Notes: generated by a model not told the origin, from the letters alone. A stretch of DNA of 64,000 nt from Streptomyces canus (GCF_041435015.1 NZ_CP107989.1:2914001-2978000), one strand, 5' to 3'. Shown: positions 8,836 through 17,984, counted from the stretch's first letter. A program made the numbers and translations.

Positions 8836-9133
8836 GGCCACCATCCTTGCGCACGGGGTGGCCGCGTCGTCCATGTCCGGCTACTGTGCTCCGCCGGACA
8901 GGCCCGATCACGAGGCGTACGGGACCGGGCACATGCTGTACAGCCGATCGACACCCGTCGGCCCTCGCCTGGCAACGGTCAGGCAGCCGCGCGGCGGGCA
9001 CCCTCCTGGCACTGGAGGCCTCGCGGCGGCGTGCCCGGAGCGCGCGGCCCCGCGGGGGGTGCGAGCATCGGCACGGAGGTCCGGACCACGGACACGACAC
9101 GGCCACCGCAGAGGGGCCGAGGAGAGAGTGACG

Positions 9134-9925
9134 ATGACCGAGGCAAGGGGGTCGGCCGCCCCGCCCGCTCGGCACACGCCCGGTACGCCCTGCTGGGTGA
9201 GTCTGATGGTGCACGGGATGGCCGCGACACAGGCCTTCTACGGATCGCTGTTCGGCTGGGAGTTCGTGCCGGGCCCGCAGCAGCTCGGGCCCTATGTCCG
9301 AGCCCTCCTGGACGGCCAGGAGGTCGCCGGGATCGGCCAACTGCCGCCCGACCGCCATCTTCCGGTGGCCTGGACGCCCTACCTCGCCTCGGACGACATC
9401 GACCTGACCGCCGAAACGGTACGGCTGTGCGGCGGCACGGTGGGAGTGGGACCGCTGGACGCCGGGGACGCCGGGCGGCTGGTGATCGGCTCCGATCCCG
9501 CCGGCGCCGTCTTCGGGGTGTGGCAGGCGGCGGCGCACCTCGGCACGTCCGTCGCGGGCGTACCGGGCACTCCCGCCTGGCACGAGCTGCTCACCTTCGA
9601 GACGGTGGGCGTCGCCAAGTTCTACGAGACGGTCTTCGGCTACGAGGAGGAGCCGGTGGTCTCCGCCGACTTCGACTACGTCACCCTCCACGCCGGCGGC
9701 CGTCCGGTCGCCGGCCTGCACGGCGTGGGCCACACCCTTCCCCGCGACCGTGGACCGCACTGGATGACCTACTTCGAGGTGGCCGACGCGACCGCTGCCA
9801 CCCGCCTCCTCACCGACCTGGGCGGCCACGTCCTGCGCCCACCGCACGACAGCCCGCACGGCCGCGTGGCCACGGTGGCGGATCCGGAGGGGGCGCGGTT
9901 CTCGCTGATCGAGAACCCGCGCTGA
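9134..9925 (+). CDS. Two-domain VOC (glyoxalase/bleomycin-resistance fold) protein
   Basis: A 263-residue protein with two vicinal-oxygen-chelate repeats, about residues 15-130 and 140-263. Each has the AxxFYxxLFGWEF-type opening (QAFYGSLFGWEF; AKFYETVFGYEEE) and a closing DPxGAxF-type motif (SDPAGAVFGVW; ADPEGARFSL). Such tandem VOC proteins are common in Streptomyces and include hydroxylase-like members, but metal ligands and substrate cannot be assigned here. The ATG is placed 9 bases after GAGGAG; a GTG six bases earlier is too close to it. Appears monocistronic. Confidence 0.75.
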   Translation: MTEARGSAAPPARHTPGTPCWVSLMVHGMAATQAFYGSLFGWEFVPGPQQLGPYVRALLDGQEVAGIGQLPPDRHLPVAWTPYLASDDIDLTAETVRLCGGTVGVGPLDAGDAGRLVIGSDPAGAVFGVWQAAAHLGTSVAGVPGTPAWHELLTFETVGVAKFYETVFGYEEEPVVSADFDYVTLHAGGRPVAGLHGVGHTLPRDRGPHWMTYFEVADATAATRLLTDLGGHVLRPPHDSPHGRVATVADPEGARFSLIENPR

Positions 9926-9984
9926 GGCTTCTGGGGGCGGGCCGTGCGGTGGGCGGCGCAGGACCTGTCACGGCGAGGGCAGCG

Positions 9985-10226
9985 TCCTCGGCGTCCCTCG
10001 ACCCGGCCGTGGAGGAAGCCGTCGCGCTCATAACTGTTCGTCCGTAGGCGTCGCTCTTCGCTTGCCGACGGCGGAGAGCGCCGAGCGGATCGTGGAGCTC
10101 GAGGGCGGACGGGTCGTCCCGCACGAGGAGTTCGACGGCGGGCGAGGCCTACGTGCGGTTGTGGAAGCACGGCGCCGAGGACCCGGGTCCTGTGGGGAGT
10201 TGCGCAGACCGGCCCTGAGGGCGTCA
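9985..10226 (+). pseudogene. Remnant of the C-terminus of an ABC-transporter ATPase
   Basis: Three short stretches in different plus-strand frames read in order like the end of an ABC exporter ATPase. ASLDPAVEEAVAL (near 10000-10030) resembles the D-loop region. VALRLPTAESAERIVELEGG (10050-10109) resembles the IAHRLST..ADRIVVL..GRV segment after the H-loop. AYVRLWKHGAEDPG (about 10147-10188) resembles the GGAYARLW tail. Frame changes and an apparent deletion between the first two blocks mean no full protein is made. The rest of the transporter is absent. This fills the gap between the VOC gene and tdk. Confidence 0.55.
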
Positions 10227-10228
10227 GG

Positions 10229-10888
10229 TCAGAAGCGCGCCCCGGCCGACGGGACCGGCAGCACGTCCGGGGACAGCGCGGCCGCACGGGCCGTCCCCGC
10301 GGTCATACGGCGGCGGTGGTGCCGGCGGCACAGGACCTCGTAGCCGATGTCGTCGGCCTGGTTGACGTCCCCGACGACGACCTGGGCACCCTCGACGACC
10401 ATTTCGCCGTTGACCGTACGGGCGTTGTGCGTGGCCCGGGCGCCGCACCAGCACAGGGCCTCCACCTGGAGGACCTCGACCCGGTCGGCCAGCTCCACCA
10501 GGCGCTGGGAGCCCGGGAACAGCTTGGAGCGGAAGTCGGTCGTGATGCCGAAGGCGTAGACGTCGAGGTCCAGGTCGTCGACCACGCGGGCCAGTTGGTC
10601 GATCTGCTCCGGCGTGAGGAACTGCGCCTCGTCCGCGATCACGTAGTCCGCGCGGCCGCCCTGGGAGAGGTGGTCGACGAGGTAGGCGTAGAGGTCCTGG
10701 CCGTCCTCGACCTCGACCGCGTCCGTGACCAGACCGAGCCTCGAGGACAGCTTGCCCTCGCCGGCCCGGTCGTCCCGGGTGAAGATGATGCCCGTCAGGC
10801 CACGCGCCGAACGGTTGTGCTCGATCTGGAGAGCCAGCGTGGACTTCCCGCAGTCCATGGTTCCGGAGAAGAACACCAGCTCGGGCAT
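10229..10888 (-). CDS. tdk: Thymidine kinase (type II)
   Basis: Phosphorylates thymidine to dTMP with ATP in the salvage pathway. The 219 residues include the P-loop SGTMDCGKST (about 8-17), the Walker B-like motif VIADEAQFL with the catalytic Glu, the lasso-region TDFRSKLFPGSQRL, and zinc-binding cysteines in CWCGARA plus the CRRHH pair near the C-terminus. The tail after residue 195 is a short variable extension. The ATG (MPELVFFSG) overlaps nothing. It lies 50 bases downstream of the minus-strand phosphodiesterase gene and may share its transcript. Confidence 0.93.
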   Translation of the reverse strand: MPELVFFSGTMDCGKSTLALQIEHNRSARGLTGIIFTRDDRAGEGKLSSRLGLVTDAVEVEDGQDLYAYLVDHLSQGGRADYVIADEAQFLTPEQIDQLARVVDDLDLDVYAFGITTDFRSKLFPGSQRLVELADRVEVLQVEALCWCGARATHNARTVNGEMVVEGAQVVVGDVNQADDIGYEVLCRRHHRRRMTAGTARAAALSPDVLPVPSAGARF

Positions 10889-10938
10889 GGGAGGTCGAGC
10901 ACCTTTCGGTTTCCGCGGTGGATGGGGCCAGGTCGGTT

Positions 10939-12135
10939 TCAGGAGCGTACTTCGAGCAGCGGGACGAGCTGCTCGGCGGGGGTCATCGAACCGTGGTTCC
11001 CGACCATCGACGACTCCTTCGGCTCCCGCTCGGAGGCGATGAGGAGCACGTCGTCGCAGGCGGCGGCGACCACGTCCCCGATCCGGTCGTACACCCGCTC
11101 GTCGCAGTGGTCCGGCGGCCCGAACCAGCCCGCGGCGATCGCCTCGTCGCGTGAGGCGACCCAGAACTGCTCGCCGAGGACCTCGCGCCAGCAGGTCAGG
11201 ACGTCACCCGCGGCGCCCGGCACCGCGTAGACATGGCGGGCGCGGCCCTCGCCGCCCAACAGGGCGACCCCCGCGCGCAGTTCCCAGTCCTCGTCGAAGT
11301 CGATGCGGTGCTGCTCGTCGAAGGGGATGTCGATCATGCCGTGGTCGGCGGTGACGTACAGCGCGCTGTGCGGGGGCAGTTGCTCCGCGAGACGCTGGAC
11401 CAGGCGGTCGACGTACATCAGCTGGCCGCGCCAGGTGTCGGAGTCGACGCCGAAGCGGTGTCCCGCGCCGTCGACCTCGGAGTAGTACGTGTAGACCAAC
11501 GAGCGGTCGCCGGCGGCGAGTTGCTCGGCCGCGAGGTCCATGCGGTCGTCGCCGGACAGCCGCCCGTGGAACGTCCCGCCGCTGAGCGCGACCTTGGTCA
11601 GCGGGGTGTTCTGGAAAGTGGGCGAGGAGACCTGGGCCGCGTGCACGCCGGCCTGGTCGGCGAGTTGGAAGACGGTGGGGTACGGCTGCCAGACCTGCGG
11701 CTTGGTCCACGGCTGCCAGCGCAGCTGGTTCATCAGCTCGCCGGTGGCCGGGTTGCGCACGGTGTAGCCGGGCAGTCCGTGGGCGCTCGGCGGCCGACCG
11801 GTGCCGACGGAGGCGAGGGAGGTCGCGGTGGTCGCCGGATAGCCGGTGGTCAGGGGGCGGCCGGTGCCGCCGCGCGAGCTGGCCAGCAGGGAGGTCATGA
11901 AGGGCGCCTCGTCCGGGTGCGCCTTCAGCTGCTCCCAGCCGAGGCCGTCGATCAGGAACACGCAGTTCCGGTCGGCGGGGGTGAGCTCGGAGATCGCGGC
12001 GGTCGTGCCCGGTACGGCCATGCCGGCGGCGAGGGTGGGCAGCAGGTCGGAGAGGGAGCCGGTGCCGTAATCGGGGACGGGCGCGGTGTCGAGGGCGAGG
12101 GGTTCCGGGTGGTCCCAGGCGGCGGGCTGCGCCAT
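10939..12135 (-). CDS. Alkaline phosphatase-superfamily phosphodiesterase (NPP-like)
   Basis: A 398-residue protein of the type I phosphodiesterase/nucleotide pyrophosphatase family. Metal and active-site features are FLIDGLGWEQ (D63), GYPATTATSLASVGTG with the nucleophilic Thr at 102-103, SEVDGAGHRFG, and TADHGMIDIP. No signal peptide is seen, so it probably acts in the cytoplasm. Its ATG overlaps the stop of the upstream DUF5998 gene by one base (TGATG), a sign of translational coupling. The substrate is not determined; nucleotide or phosphonate diesters are typical of the family. Confidence 0.82.
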   Translation of the reverse strand: MAQPAAWDHPEPLALDTAPVPDYGTGSLSDLLPTLAAGMAVPGTTAAISELTPADRNCVFLIDGLGWEQLKAHPDEAPFMTSLLASSRGGTGRPLTTGYPATTATSLASVGTGRPPSAHGLPGYTVRNPATGELMNQLRWQPWTKPQVWQPYPTVFQLADQAGVHAAQVSSPTFQNTPLTKVALSGGTFHGRLSGDDRMDLAAEQLAAGDRSLVYTYYSEVDGAGHRFGVDSDTWRGQLMYVDRLVQRLAEQLPPHSALYVTADHGMIDIPFDEQHRIDFDEDWELRAGVALLGGEGRARHVYAVPGAAGDVLTCWREVLGEQFWVASRDEAIAAGWFGPPDHCDERVYDRIGDVVAAACDDVLLIASEREPKESSMVGNHGSMTPAEQLVPLLEVRS

Positions 12136-12722
12136 CAGCGAGCTACGTCCGCGGTCGCCTCGGAGATGGCCTGGGCGAAGGCGAGCGCCTGGCGCACGGT
12201 GTCCGGGCCGTCCCCCGCCTCGCTGACGCGCAGGCTGAGGTCGTCCGCCGTGGAGCTGCCGGTGTAGCCGTGGTCCGCCTCGCAGTTGGGGTCGCCGCAG
12301 GCGGCGGGCTCCAGGTCGATGCGGGAGACGGCGCCCCAGCCGATGGTCAGCACGACTTCGCGGGGCACGGTGCCCGGCTGGTACTGCTCCGGGTTGGCGA
12401 CGACCCTGCTGACCACGACCGACGAGATCCGGCCGAGCTTCACGGACTCCGTGGAGGTGGTGGCGTACGGCGTCGGGGACGTGCTGTCCGCGGCCTGCTC
12501 GTCGGTGTGGCTGACGATGAAGCGGTTGCCGGTGAGGACGAGCACGGTCACGTGCCGCCGCACCTCGTTCTGGTCGAACGTCGTCTCCTGGTGGACCAGG
12601 TACGACCGGATGGGCTCGCCGCCCAGCGCGGACTCCACCGCCTCGGCCACGAGGGCCGGGTAGTAGCCGCTGCGCTCGATCGCCGCTCGCAGCCCCTGGG
12701 TCGTCGTACTGGTCTTGGCCAT
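12135..12722 (-). CDS. DUF5998 family protein
   Basis: A 195-residue conserved actinobacterial protein of unknown function. It begins MAKTSTTTQGLRAAIERSGYY and contains a segment with RHVTVLVLTGNRFIVSHTDE, then DLEPAACGDPNCEADHGY with a CGDPNC pair that could bind metal. No membrane segment is seen. The ATG at 12722 is chosen over the in-frame ATG three codons upstream because AGGA lies at proper spacing. It is translationally coupled to the phosphodiesterase gene, so the two products may work together (inference). Confidence 0.75.
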   Translation of the reverse strand: MAKTSTTTQGLRAAIERSGYYPALVAEAVESALGGEPIRSYLVHQETTFDQNEVRRHVTVLVLTGNRFIVSHTDEQAADSTSPTPYATTSTESVKLGRISSVVVSRVVANPEQYQPGTVPREVVLTIGWGAVSRIDLEPAACGDPNCEADHGYTGSSTADDLSLRVSEAGDGPDTVRQALAFAQAISEATADVAR

Positions 12723-12739
12723 GACGTCCATCCTAATCC

Positions 12740-13306
12740 CCGTGTAAGGCCGGTCCGGGCCAGTCAAGAGCAACCCGGGCCGTTCGAACAGCAGGGCCGC
12801 CATGCCTTCGTCCATCCGGGCCCACGTGGCCTCACCGTAGACCGGCGGGTGGTTCTGCTGATCGTGGTGGTGGTCTCGCGGGTGTCGAGCCGATGCCTTC
12901 ACCCCGCCGGGCTTCAATGCCTCCTCGTAGATCGAGCACGACTCGGCATCCTCGCGGCCACCACCCCCGAGAACACGATCTGGCTGGCCACGCGGGTGCC
13001 TGGGGTCGGCTGGGCCTCGATATCTACCCGTGCGAGGCCCGGTGGCCACACAGCACACCACGGACGTCAACACCCTCGCTTTGATCACTCGTTGGTGTTG
13101 GTGGTGCGAGCCCGCTGCACGGTGACCTCTTGAGAAGCCCGAGCCGTCTGAGCTCCCGGTTAGACCGAGGCCCGTGGGGTGAGCTGGCGCCACGAACGGC
13201 TACTGAGGTGGCGGACCGGCCCTCGCGCTGAGTCCTGGGATTAGGTCGCCGCGTGGTTCCGCATGAGCTCGTGACCTGCGCAAACTGCACTATGGGGAGG
13301 AACATC
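12740..13306 (+). other. Left flank and leader of the IS110 element; candidate bridge-RNA region
   Basis: About 570 bases between the DUF5998 promoter and the IS110 recombinase, with no supported gene. Elements of the IS110 group carry a structured RNA in the non-coding left end just upstream of the recombinase. The last 200 bases (13100-13300) contain complementary patches, for example AGCCGT near 13144 with ACGGCT near 13194, and GAGCTC-containing arms between them, compatible with a folded RNA. The exact left end cannot be fixed because IS110 elements usually lack terminal inverted repeats. Confidence 0.3.
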
Positions 13307-14536
13307 TTGATCTACTGCGGCATCGACTGGGCCGAGCGGACACACGACGTCGCCCTGGTCGACGACAGCGGCCAGTTACTGGCCAAGCGGCACATCACCG
13401 ACGACGCCGCGGGCTACAAGATCCTGCTGGACCTGCTGGTCGAGTACGGCGACAGCGAAGAGAACCCGATCCCGGTCGCGATCGAGACCTCGCGGGGCCT
13501 GCTTGTGTCCGTGCTGAGGGCCAGCAAGCGGCAGGTGTTCGCGATCAACCCGATGGCCGCCGCCCGCTACCGCGACCGCCACTCCGTCTCGCGCAAGAAG
13601 TCCGACCCCGGCGACGCCTTGGTACTCGCGAACATCCTGCGCACCGACATGCACGCCCATCGGCCGTTGCCCAACGACAGCGACCTTGGCCGAGCCGTCA
13701 CCGTTCTCGCCCGTGCTCAGCAGGACTCCTTGTGGAACCGCCAGCAACTGTCCAACCAGCTCCGTTCGCTGCTGCGGGAGTACTACCCGGCCGCCCTGGC
13801 GGCCTTCGAGCCCTGGCGCAACGGCCTATGTCGGCCGGAGGCCCGGGAACTCCTCAAGGCCGCCCCGACTCCGACCCGGGCCGCGCGGCTGACCCGCACG
13901 CAGCTGGAGGCCGCGCTCAAGCGGGCCGGCCGCAAGCGCGGCATCACAGCCGAGGCCGAGCGGCTTCGCGACGTCTTCCGCGACGCCTACGCCCACCAGC
14001 CGCCGCTGGTCGAGGACGCGCTGGGCAAGCAAATGCTCGCCCTCCTGGTCCAGTTGGAGGCCGCATGCACCGCCGCCGACGACCTCACCGAGGCGGTCGA
14101 AGAGGCTTTCCCTCAGCACCCGGACGCTGAGATCATCCTCAGCTTCCCCGGCCTCGGCGTCCAGCTCGGCGCCCGGGTGCTCGCCGAGATCGGAGACGAC
14201 AAAGCCCGCTTCGCAGACGCCCGCGGCCTGAAGGCCTACGCAGGCGCCTCGCCCATCACCAGGGCCTCCGGCAAGAAGTCGAGCATCACCCGCCGGTGGG
14301 TCAAAAACGACCGGCTCAACGCAGCCGGCTACCTCTGGGCCTTCTCCTCCATCACCGCCTCGCCCGGAGCCAAGACTCACTACCGGCGCCGCCGCGACGA
14401 CCACGGAGACTGGCACGCCGCAGCCCAACGCAACCTCTTCAACCGCATGCTCGGCCAGCTCTACCACTGCCTCCAGAACCGCAAGCTGTTCGATGAAGAC
14501 ACGGCCTTCCCAACCGCTCTCGCCGCAGCTGCTTGA
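13307..14536 (+). CDS. IS110-family recombinase (DEDD transposase)
   Basis: A 409-residue recombinase. The N-terminal RuvC-like domain starts MIYCGIDWAERTHDVALVDD and carries the four acidic residues of the family: D7, E60 (VAIETSRG), D100 and D103 (KKSDPGDALVLANIL). A coiled-coil linker occupies about 135-265. The C-terminal Transposase_20 domain (from about 275, LSFPGLGVQLGARVLAEIGD) includes YAGASPITRASGKKSS; Ser321 is the likely catalytic serine. The TTG at 13307 is chosen because GGGGAGG lies 6 bases upstream; the ATG at 13292 has no ribosome site. The reading frame is intact, so the element may be active. Confidence 0.92.
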   Translation: MIYCGIDWAERTHDVALVDDSGQLLAKRHITDDAAGYKILLDLLVEYGDSEENPIPVAIETSRGLLVSVLRASKRQVFAINPMAAARYRDRHSVSRKKSDPGDALVLANILRTDMHAHRPLPNDSDLGRAVTVLARAQQDSLWNRQQLSNQLRSLLREYYPAALAAFEPWRNGLCRPEARELLKAAPTPTRAARLTRTQLEAALKRAGRKRGITAEAERLRDVFRDAYAHQPPLVEDALGKQMLALLVQLEAACTAADDLTEAVEEAFPQHPDAEIILSFPGLGVQLGARVLAEIGDDKARFADARGLKAYAGASPITRASGKKSSITRRWVKNDRLNAAGYLWAFSSITASPGAKTHYRRRRDDHGDWHAAAQRNLFNRMLGQLYHCLQNRKLFDEDTAFPTALAAAA

Positions 14537-14598
14537 CACGTTGAGCGCCTGAGGTGTCTACGGTGGCGCACTGACTGCGAGGCACCGCTCGCCGCCGC

Positions 14599-17442
14599 TC
14601 AGTACGCGGGAAGTGTCCGCGGGCCGAGGTCGTCGCGGGCGGGCGGCGGCGCGAGCCGCACGGAGGCGCCGAGAACGCTCAGACCGCGCGGAGCGACGAC
14701 GACCGGCTCCAGGGTGACCGCGACGACCTCGGGATGGTCGTCGACCAGCCGGGACACCCGCAGCAGGAGTTCCTCCAGTGCCGGTGTGTCGACCGGGGTG
14801 GAACCCCGCCAGCCGAAGAGGAGCGGTGCGGTCCGGATCGAGCGGACTAGGGTCGCCGCCTCCCGGTCGGTGACCGGAATCAGCCGGTGCGCGGTGTCGT
14901 CGAGCAGCTGCGAGGCGGCCCCGGCGAGTCCGAAGGACAGCACGGCGCCGGCGGCGGGGTCGATGACGGCCCGGATCACCGTGTCCACCCCGCGCGGGGC
15001 CATGCCCTGCACCACCGGGCGCAGTTCCTCGGGGGTGCCGAACAGCTCGGTCAGCTCGGCGTACGCCCGCCGCAGCTGCTCCTCGTCCGCGAGATCGAGG
15101 CGTACGCCGCCGAGGTCGGCGCGGTGGCGCAGGTGCGGGGCGGTGGCCTTGAGGGCGACCGGGTAGCCGAGGGTGGCGGCGGCCTGAACGGCCGCGTCGG
15201 CGGTGGTGGCGGGCAGGGCGCGGTGGACCTGGATGCCGTACATGCCGAGCAGCTCGCAGGTCTCCTCGCTGCCGAGGGTGAGGCCCTGCCCGCGCGTGAG
15301 CAGTCCGTCGATCAGGGCGGCGGCGCCCTTCTCGTCGATGGCCGCGTCGAGGGACTCGGGCACCTTGCCGGGTTCGGCGGCCTCCCGGCGCCACTGGGCG
15401 TACTGCACGGCGTCGGCGAGGGCCCGCACCGCGCGCTCGGCGGCGGGGTAGGCGGGGATGAGGCGCTCGCGGGTCTCGGCGGCGGGCGGTTCGGTGGGGG
15501 CCGGCGTGGCGCGCAGCCGGTCGAGGGCGCGGAAGGGGTGGTCGGCGCGGATCGTCGGCGGGCCCGGGACGGCCTGGGGCGCGGTGCTGGTCGCCGCGGA
15601 CAGAGCCTCCGCGAGGCCGCCGAGCTCGACGTGGACGACGAGGACCGGCTTGCCGGGGACCTGCTCCGCCGCGGACCTGAGCGCCTCGGCGAGGGCGGCG
15701 TCGCCGGCGGATCCCTCGCCGACCGCCGGGATGGCCGTCACGATCACCGCGTCGTACGCGTCGTCCGCCAACACGCGCGCGAGGGCCACGTGGAAGTCCT
15801 CCGGCGCGGCCGCCGTGGTGAGGTCCAGCGGGGTCGACGGCCGGAGCCCTTCGGCCACGCACGCGTCGTAGGTGAGCAGGCCGAGCGACTCGGAGTTGCC
15901 GAGGATCGCGACCTTGGGGCCGGTGGGCAGCGGCTGGCGGGCGAGCAGCAGGCCGGTGTCCACCAGTTCGGTGATGGTGTCGACCCGGATCACGCCGGCC
16001 TGCCTCAGCAGCGCGGAGACCGTGGTGTGCGGCAAGCGTGTCGCGCGGACGGCGTGGCCCTGCGGGGCGGTGCCCGCGCCCTGCACCACGACCAGGGGCT
16101 TCGCGGCCGCCGTACGCCTGGCGAGGCGGGTGAACTTGCGGGGGTTGCCGATGGACTCCAGGTACATGAGGACGACGTCGGTGTGCGGGTCGTCGTACCA
16201 GTACTGCAGGACGTCGTTGCCGGACACGTCCGCGCGGTTGCCGGAGGAGACGAAGGTGGAGACGCCGGTCTCGCCGGTGACGCCGGCGCCGCGTCGGTGC
16301 AGCCGGGAGAGCAGGGCGATGCCGATGGCGCCGGACTGGGCGAACAGGCCGATCCGGCCGGGGCGGGGCGCCTCGGGGGCCAGCGAGGCGTTCAGCCGGA
16401 CCTCCGGAGAGGTGTTGATGATCCCGAACGCGTTCGGACCGATGATCCGCATGCCGTACGCGCGTGCGTGCCGCACGAGTTCGCGCTGGCGCTCGCGCCC
16501 GTCGGGGCCGCTTTCGGCGTACCCGGCGGAGAGCACGACGAGTCCCTGCACGCCGTGTGCCCCGCACTCGGCGACGACCTCGGGGACGTGCTCGGCCGGC
16601 ACGGCGACGACCGCGAGGTCGACGGGGCCGTCGATGTCGCGCACCGAGCGGTGCGCGGGGATGCCGTCGAGCTCCTTCTGTTCGTCGGGGAACGCCTTGT
16701 TCACGGCGTGCAGGCGGCCTTTGAACCCGTAGTCCCGGATGTTGCCGAGCACGCTGCGGCCCACGCCCCCGGGGGCGCGGCCGACACCGACGACGGCGAC
16801 CGAGCCGGGGGTGAGCAGCCGCTGCACGGACCGCGACTCCGCTCGCTGCTCGCGCGCGTACTGCACGGCGAGCGAGCGGTCGGTGGGCTCCAGGTCGAAC
16901 TCCAGGCGTACGACGCCGTCCTCGAAGCTGCGCTTCTGGGTGTACCCGGCGTCGGTGAACACCTTGATCATCTTGACGTTGGCGGGCAGCACCTCGGCGG
17001 CGAAGCGCCGGATGCCGCGCTCGCGCGCGACAGCCCCGATGTGTTCGAGGAGGGCGGAGGCCACGCCGCGCCCCTGGTGGGCGTCCTGGACCAGGAAGGC
17101 GACCTCGGCCTCGTCGGCGGGGGCGGAGGCGGGCATGCCCTCGGCGCCGATGCGGTCGTAGCGTACGGTGGCGATGAACTCGCCGCCGACCGTGGCGGCG
17201 AGCCCCACCCGGTCCACAAAGTCGTGGTGCGTGAAGCGGTGGACGTCCTTGGCGGACAGGCGAGGGTAGGGCGCGAAGAAGCGGTAGTACTTCGACTCGT
17301 CCGAGACCTGCTCGTAGAAGCTGACCAGGCGATCGGCGTCGTCGACGGTGATGGGCCTGATGCGCGCGGTGCCGCCGTCGCGCAGCACCACGTCGGCCTC
17401 CCAGTGGGCGGGGTACTCGTGCCGGTCCGACGCGCTCTGCAT
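14599..17442 (-). CDS. GNAT acetyltransferase fused to ADP-forming acyl-CoA synthetase (Pat-like)
   Basis: A 947-residue fusion. Residues about 20-190 form a GNAT domain with the acetyl-CoA loop QDAHQGRGVASALLEHI. From about 215 to 700 there is a CoA-binding/succinyl-CoA-ligase-like region (LLTPGSVAVVGVGRAPGGVGRSVLGN; GPNAFGIINTSP). An ATP-grasp domain ends the protein, near PVALKATAPHLRHRADLGGV. N-terminal placement of GNAT matches the protein acetyltransferase PatA described in S. lividans, which acetylates acyl-CoA synthetases. I start at MQSASDRHEY; a longer start is possible. It is divergent from ptsH. Confidence 0.87.
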   Translation of the reverse strand: MQSASDRHEYPAHWEADVVLRDGGTARIRPITVDDADRLVSFYEQVSDESKYYRFFAPYPRLSAKDVHRFTHHDFVDRVGLAATVGGEFIATVRYDRIGAEGMPASAPADEAEVAFLVQDAHQGRGVASALLEHIGAVARERGIRRFAAEVLPANVKMIKVFTDAGYTQKRSFEDGVVRLEFDLEPTDRSLAVQYAREQRAESRSVQRLLTPGSVAVVGVGRAPGGVGRSVLGNIRDYGFKGRLHAVNKAFPDEQKELDGIPAHRSVRDIDGPVDLAVVAVPAEHVPEVVAECGAHGVQGLVVLSAGYAESGPDGRERQRELVRHARAYGMRIIGPNAFGIINTSPEVRLNASLAPEAPRPGRIGLFAQSGAIGIALLSRLHRRGAGVTGETGVSTFVSSGNRADVSGNDVLQYWYDDPHTDVVLMYLESIGNPRKFTRLARRTAAAKPLVVVQGAGTAPQGHAVRATRLPHTTVSALLRQAGVIRVDTITELVDTGLLLARQPLPTGPKVAILGNSESLGLLTYDACVAEGLRPSTPLDLTTAAAPEDFHVALARVLADDAYDAVIVTAIPAVGEGSAGDAALAEALRSAAEQVPGKPVLVVHVELGGLAEALSAATSTAPQAVPGPPTIRADHPFRALDRLRATPAPTEPPAAETRERLIPAYPAAERAVRALADAVQYAQWRREAAEPGKVPESLDAAIDEKGAAALIDGLLTRGQGLTLGSEETCELLGMYGIQVHRALPATTADAAVQAAATLGYPVALKATAPHLRHRADLGGVRLDLADEEQLRRAYAELTELFGTPEELRPVVQGMAPRGVDTVIRAVIDPAAGAVLSFGLAGAASQLLDDTAHRLIPVTDREAATLVRSIRTAPLLFGWRGSTPVDTPALEELLLRVSRLVDDHPEVVAVTLEPVVVAPRGLSVLGASVRLAPPPARDDLGPRTLPAY

Positions 17443-17639
17443 GGGCCCCAGAGTACGGCTCGCGTACGACAACGGCGCGAGGCAGTCTGTGGAGAACGCG
17501 CGAGAACGCACAAGGACGGAAGTCGGGCCGAGGCCGCGGTCCGACCACTGCCCCCGGAGGGACTTCAGGTCCTGTCCGGGGGAGCTTCACGTGTGGGAAA
17601 CTGGTCTAGACAACCCTGAACACCGAAGGGCAGCATCAC

Positions 17640-17921
17640 ATGGCTGAGCGCCGCGTCAACGTCGGCTGGGCCGAGGGCCTTCACGCCCGCCCCGCTTCCA
17701 TCTTCGTCCGGGCCGCCACGGCCGCAGGTATCCCGGTGACGATCGCCAAGGCCGACGGCAACCCCGTCAACGCGGCCTCCATGCTGGCCGTTCTCGGCCT
17801 GGGTGCGCAGGGCGGCGAGGAGATCGTCCTCGCCTCCGACGCCGAGGGCGCGGACGCGGCCCTCGACCGCCTCGCGAAGCTGGTCGCCGAGGGGCTCGAG
17901 GAGCTTCCCGAGACCGTCTGA
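17640..17921 (+). CDS. ptsH: Phosphocarrier protein HPr of the PTS
   Basis: Carries phosphate from enzyme I to EIIA proteins of the sugar phosphotransferase system. The 93 residues have the active-site histidine at H15 in GLHARPAS and a serine at the usual regulatory helix (NAASMLAVLGLGA), followed by the acidic C-terminal helix. The ATG is the first codon of a clear open frame after a divergent promoter region shared with the Pat-like gene. A GC-rich hairpin follows the stop. No PTS enzyme I or EII gene is next to it, as is usual in Streptomyces. Confidence 0.95.
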   Translation: MAERRVNVGWAEGLHARPASIFVRAATAAGIPVTIAKADGNPVNAASMLAVLGLGAQGGEEIVLASDAEGADAALDRLAKLVAEGLEELPETV

Positions 17922-17949
17922 GGGAAGGTGCCTTAAAAAGCATCGAGGG

Positions 17950-17984
17950 GCTCGTCCGAATTACCGGGCGGGCCCTTCGCATTT
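17950..17984. terminator. Probable terminator after ptsH
   Basis: GGGCTCGTCCG pairs with CGGGCGGGCCC around AAUUAC, allowing two G-U pairs in the RNA. It lies about 30 bases after the ptsH stop and is followed by a pyrimidine-rich tract. Confidence 0.55.

Noticed and set aside
8874..8900. Inverted repeat TGTCCGG/CCGGACA between the sulfurtransferase and VOC genes
   Set aside because: Only 7-bp arms with a 13-base spacer in GC-rich DNA; could be chance, so not listed as an operator.
12735..12960. Minus-strand coding extension upstream of DUF5998 (SIYEEALKPGGVKASARHP...)
   Set aside because: The frame is open, but codon use is poor, there is no recognisable homology and a better start with a ribosome site lies at 12722.
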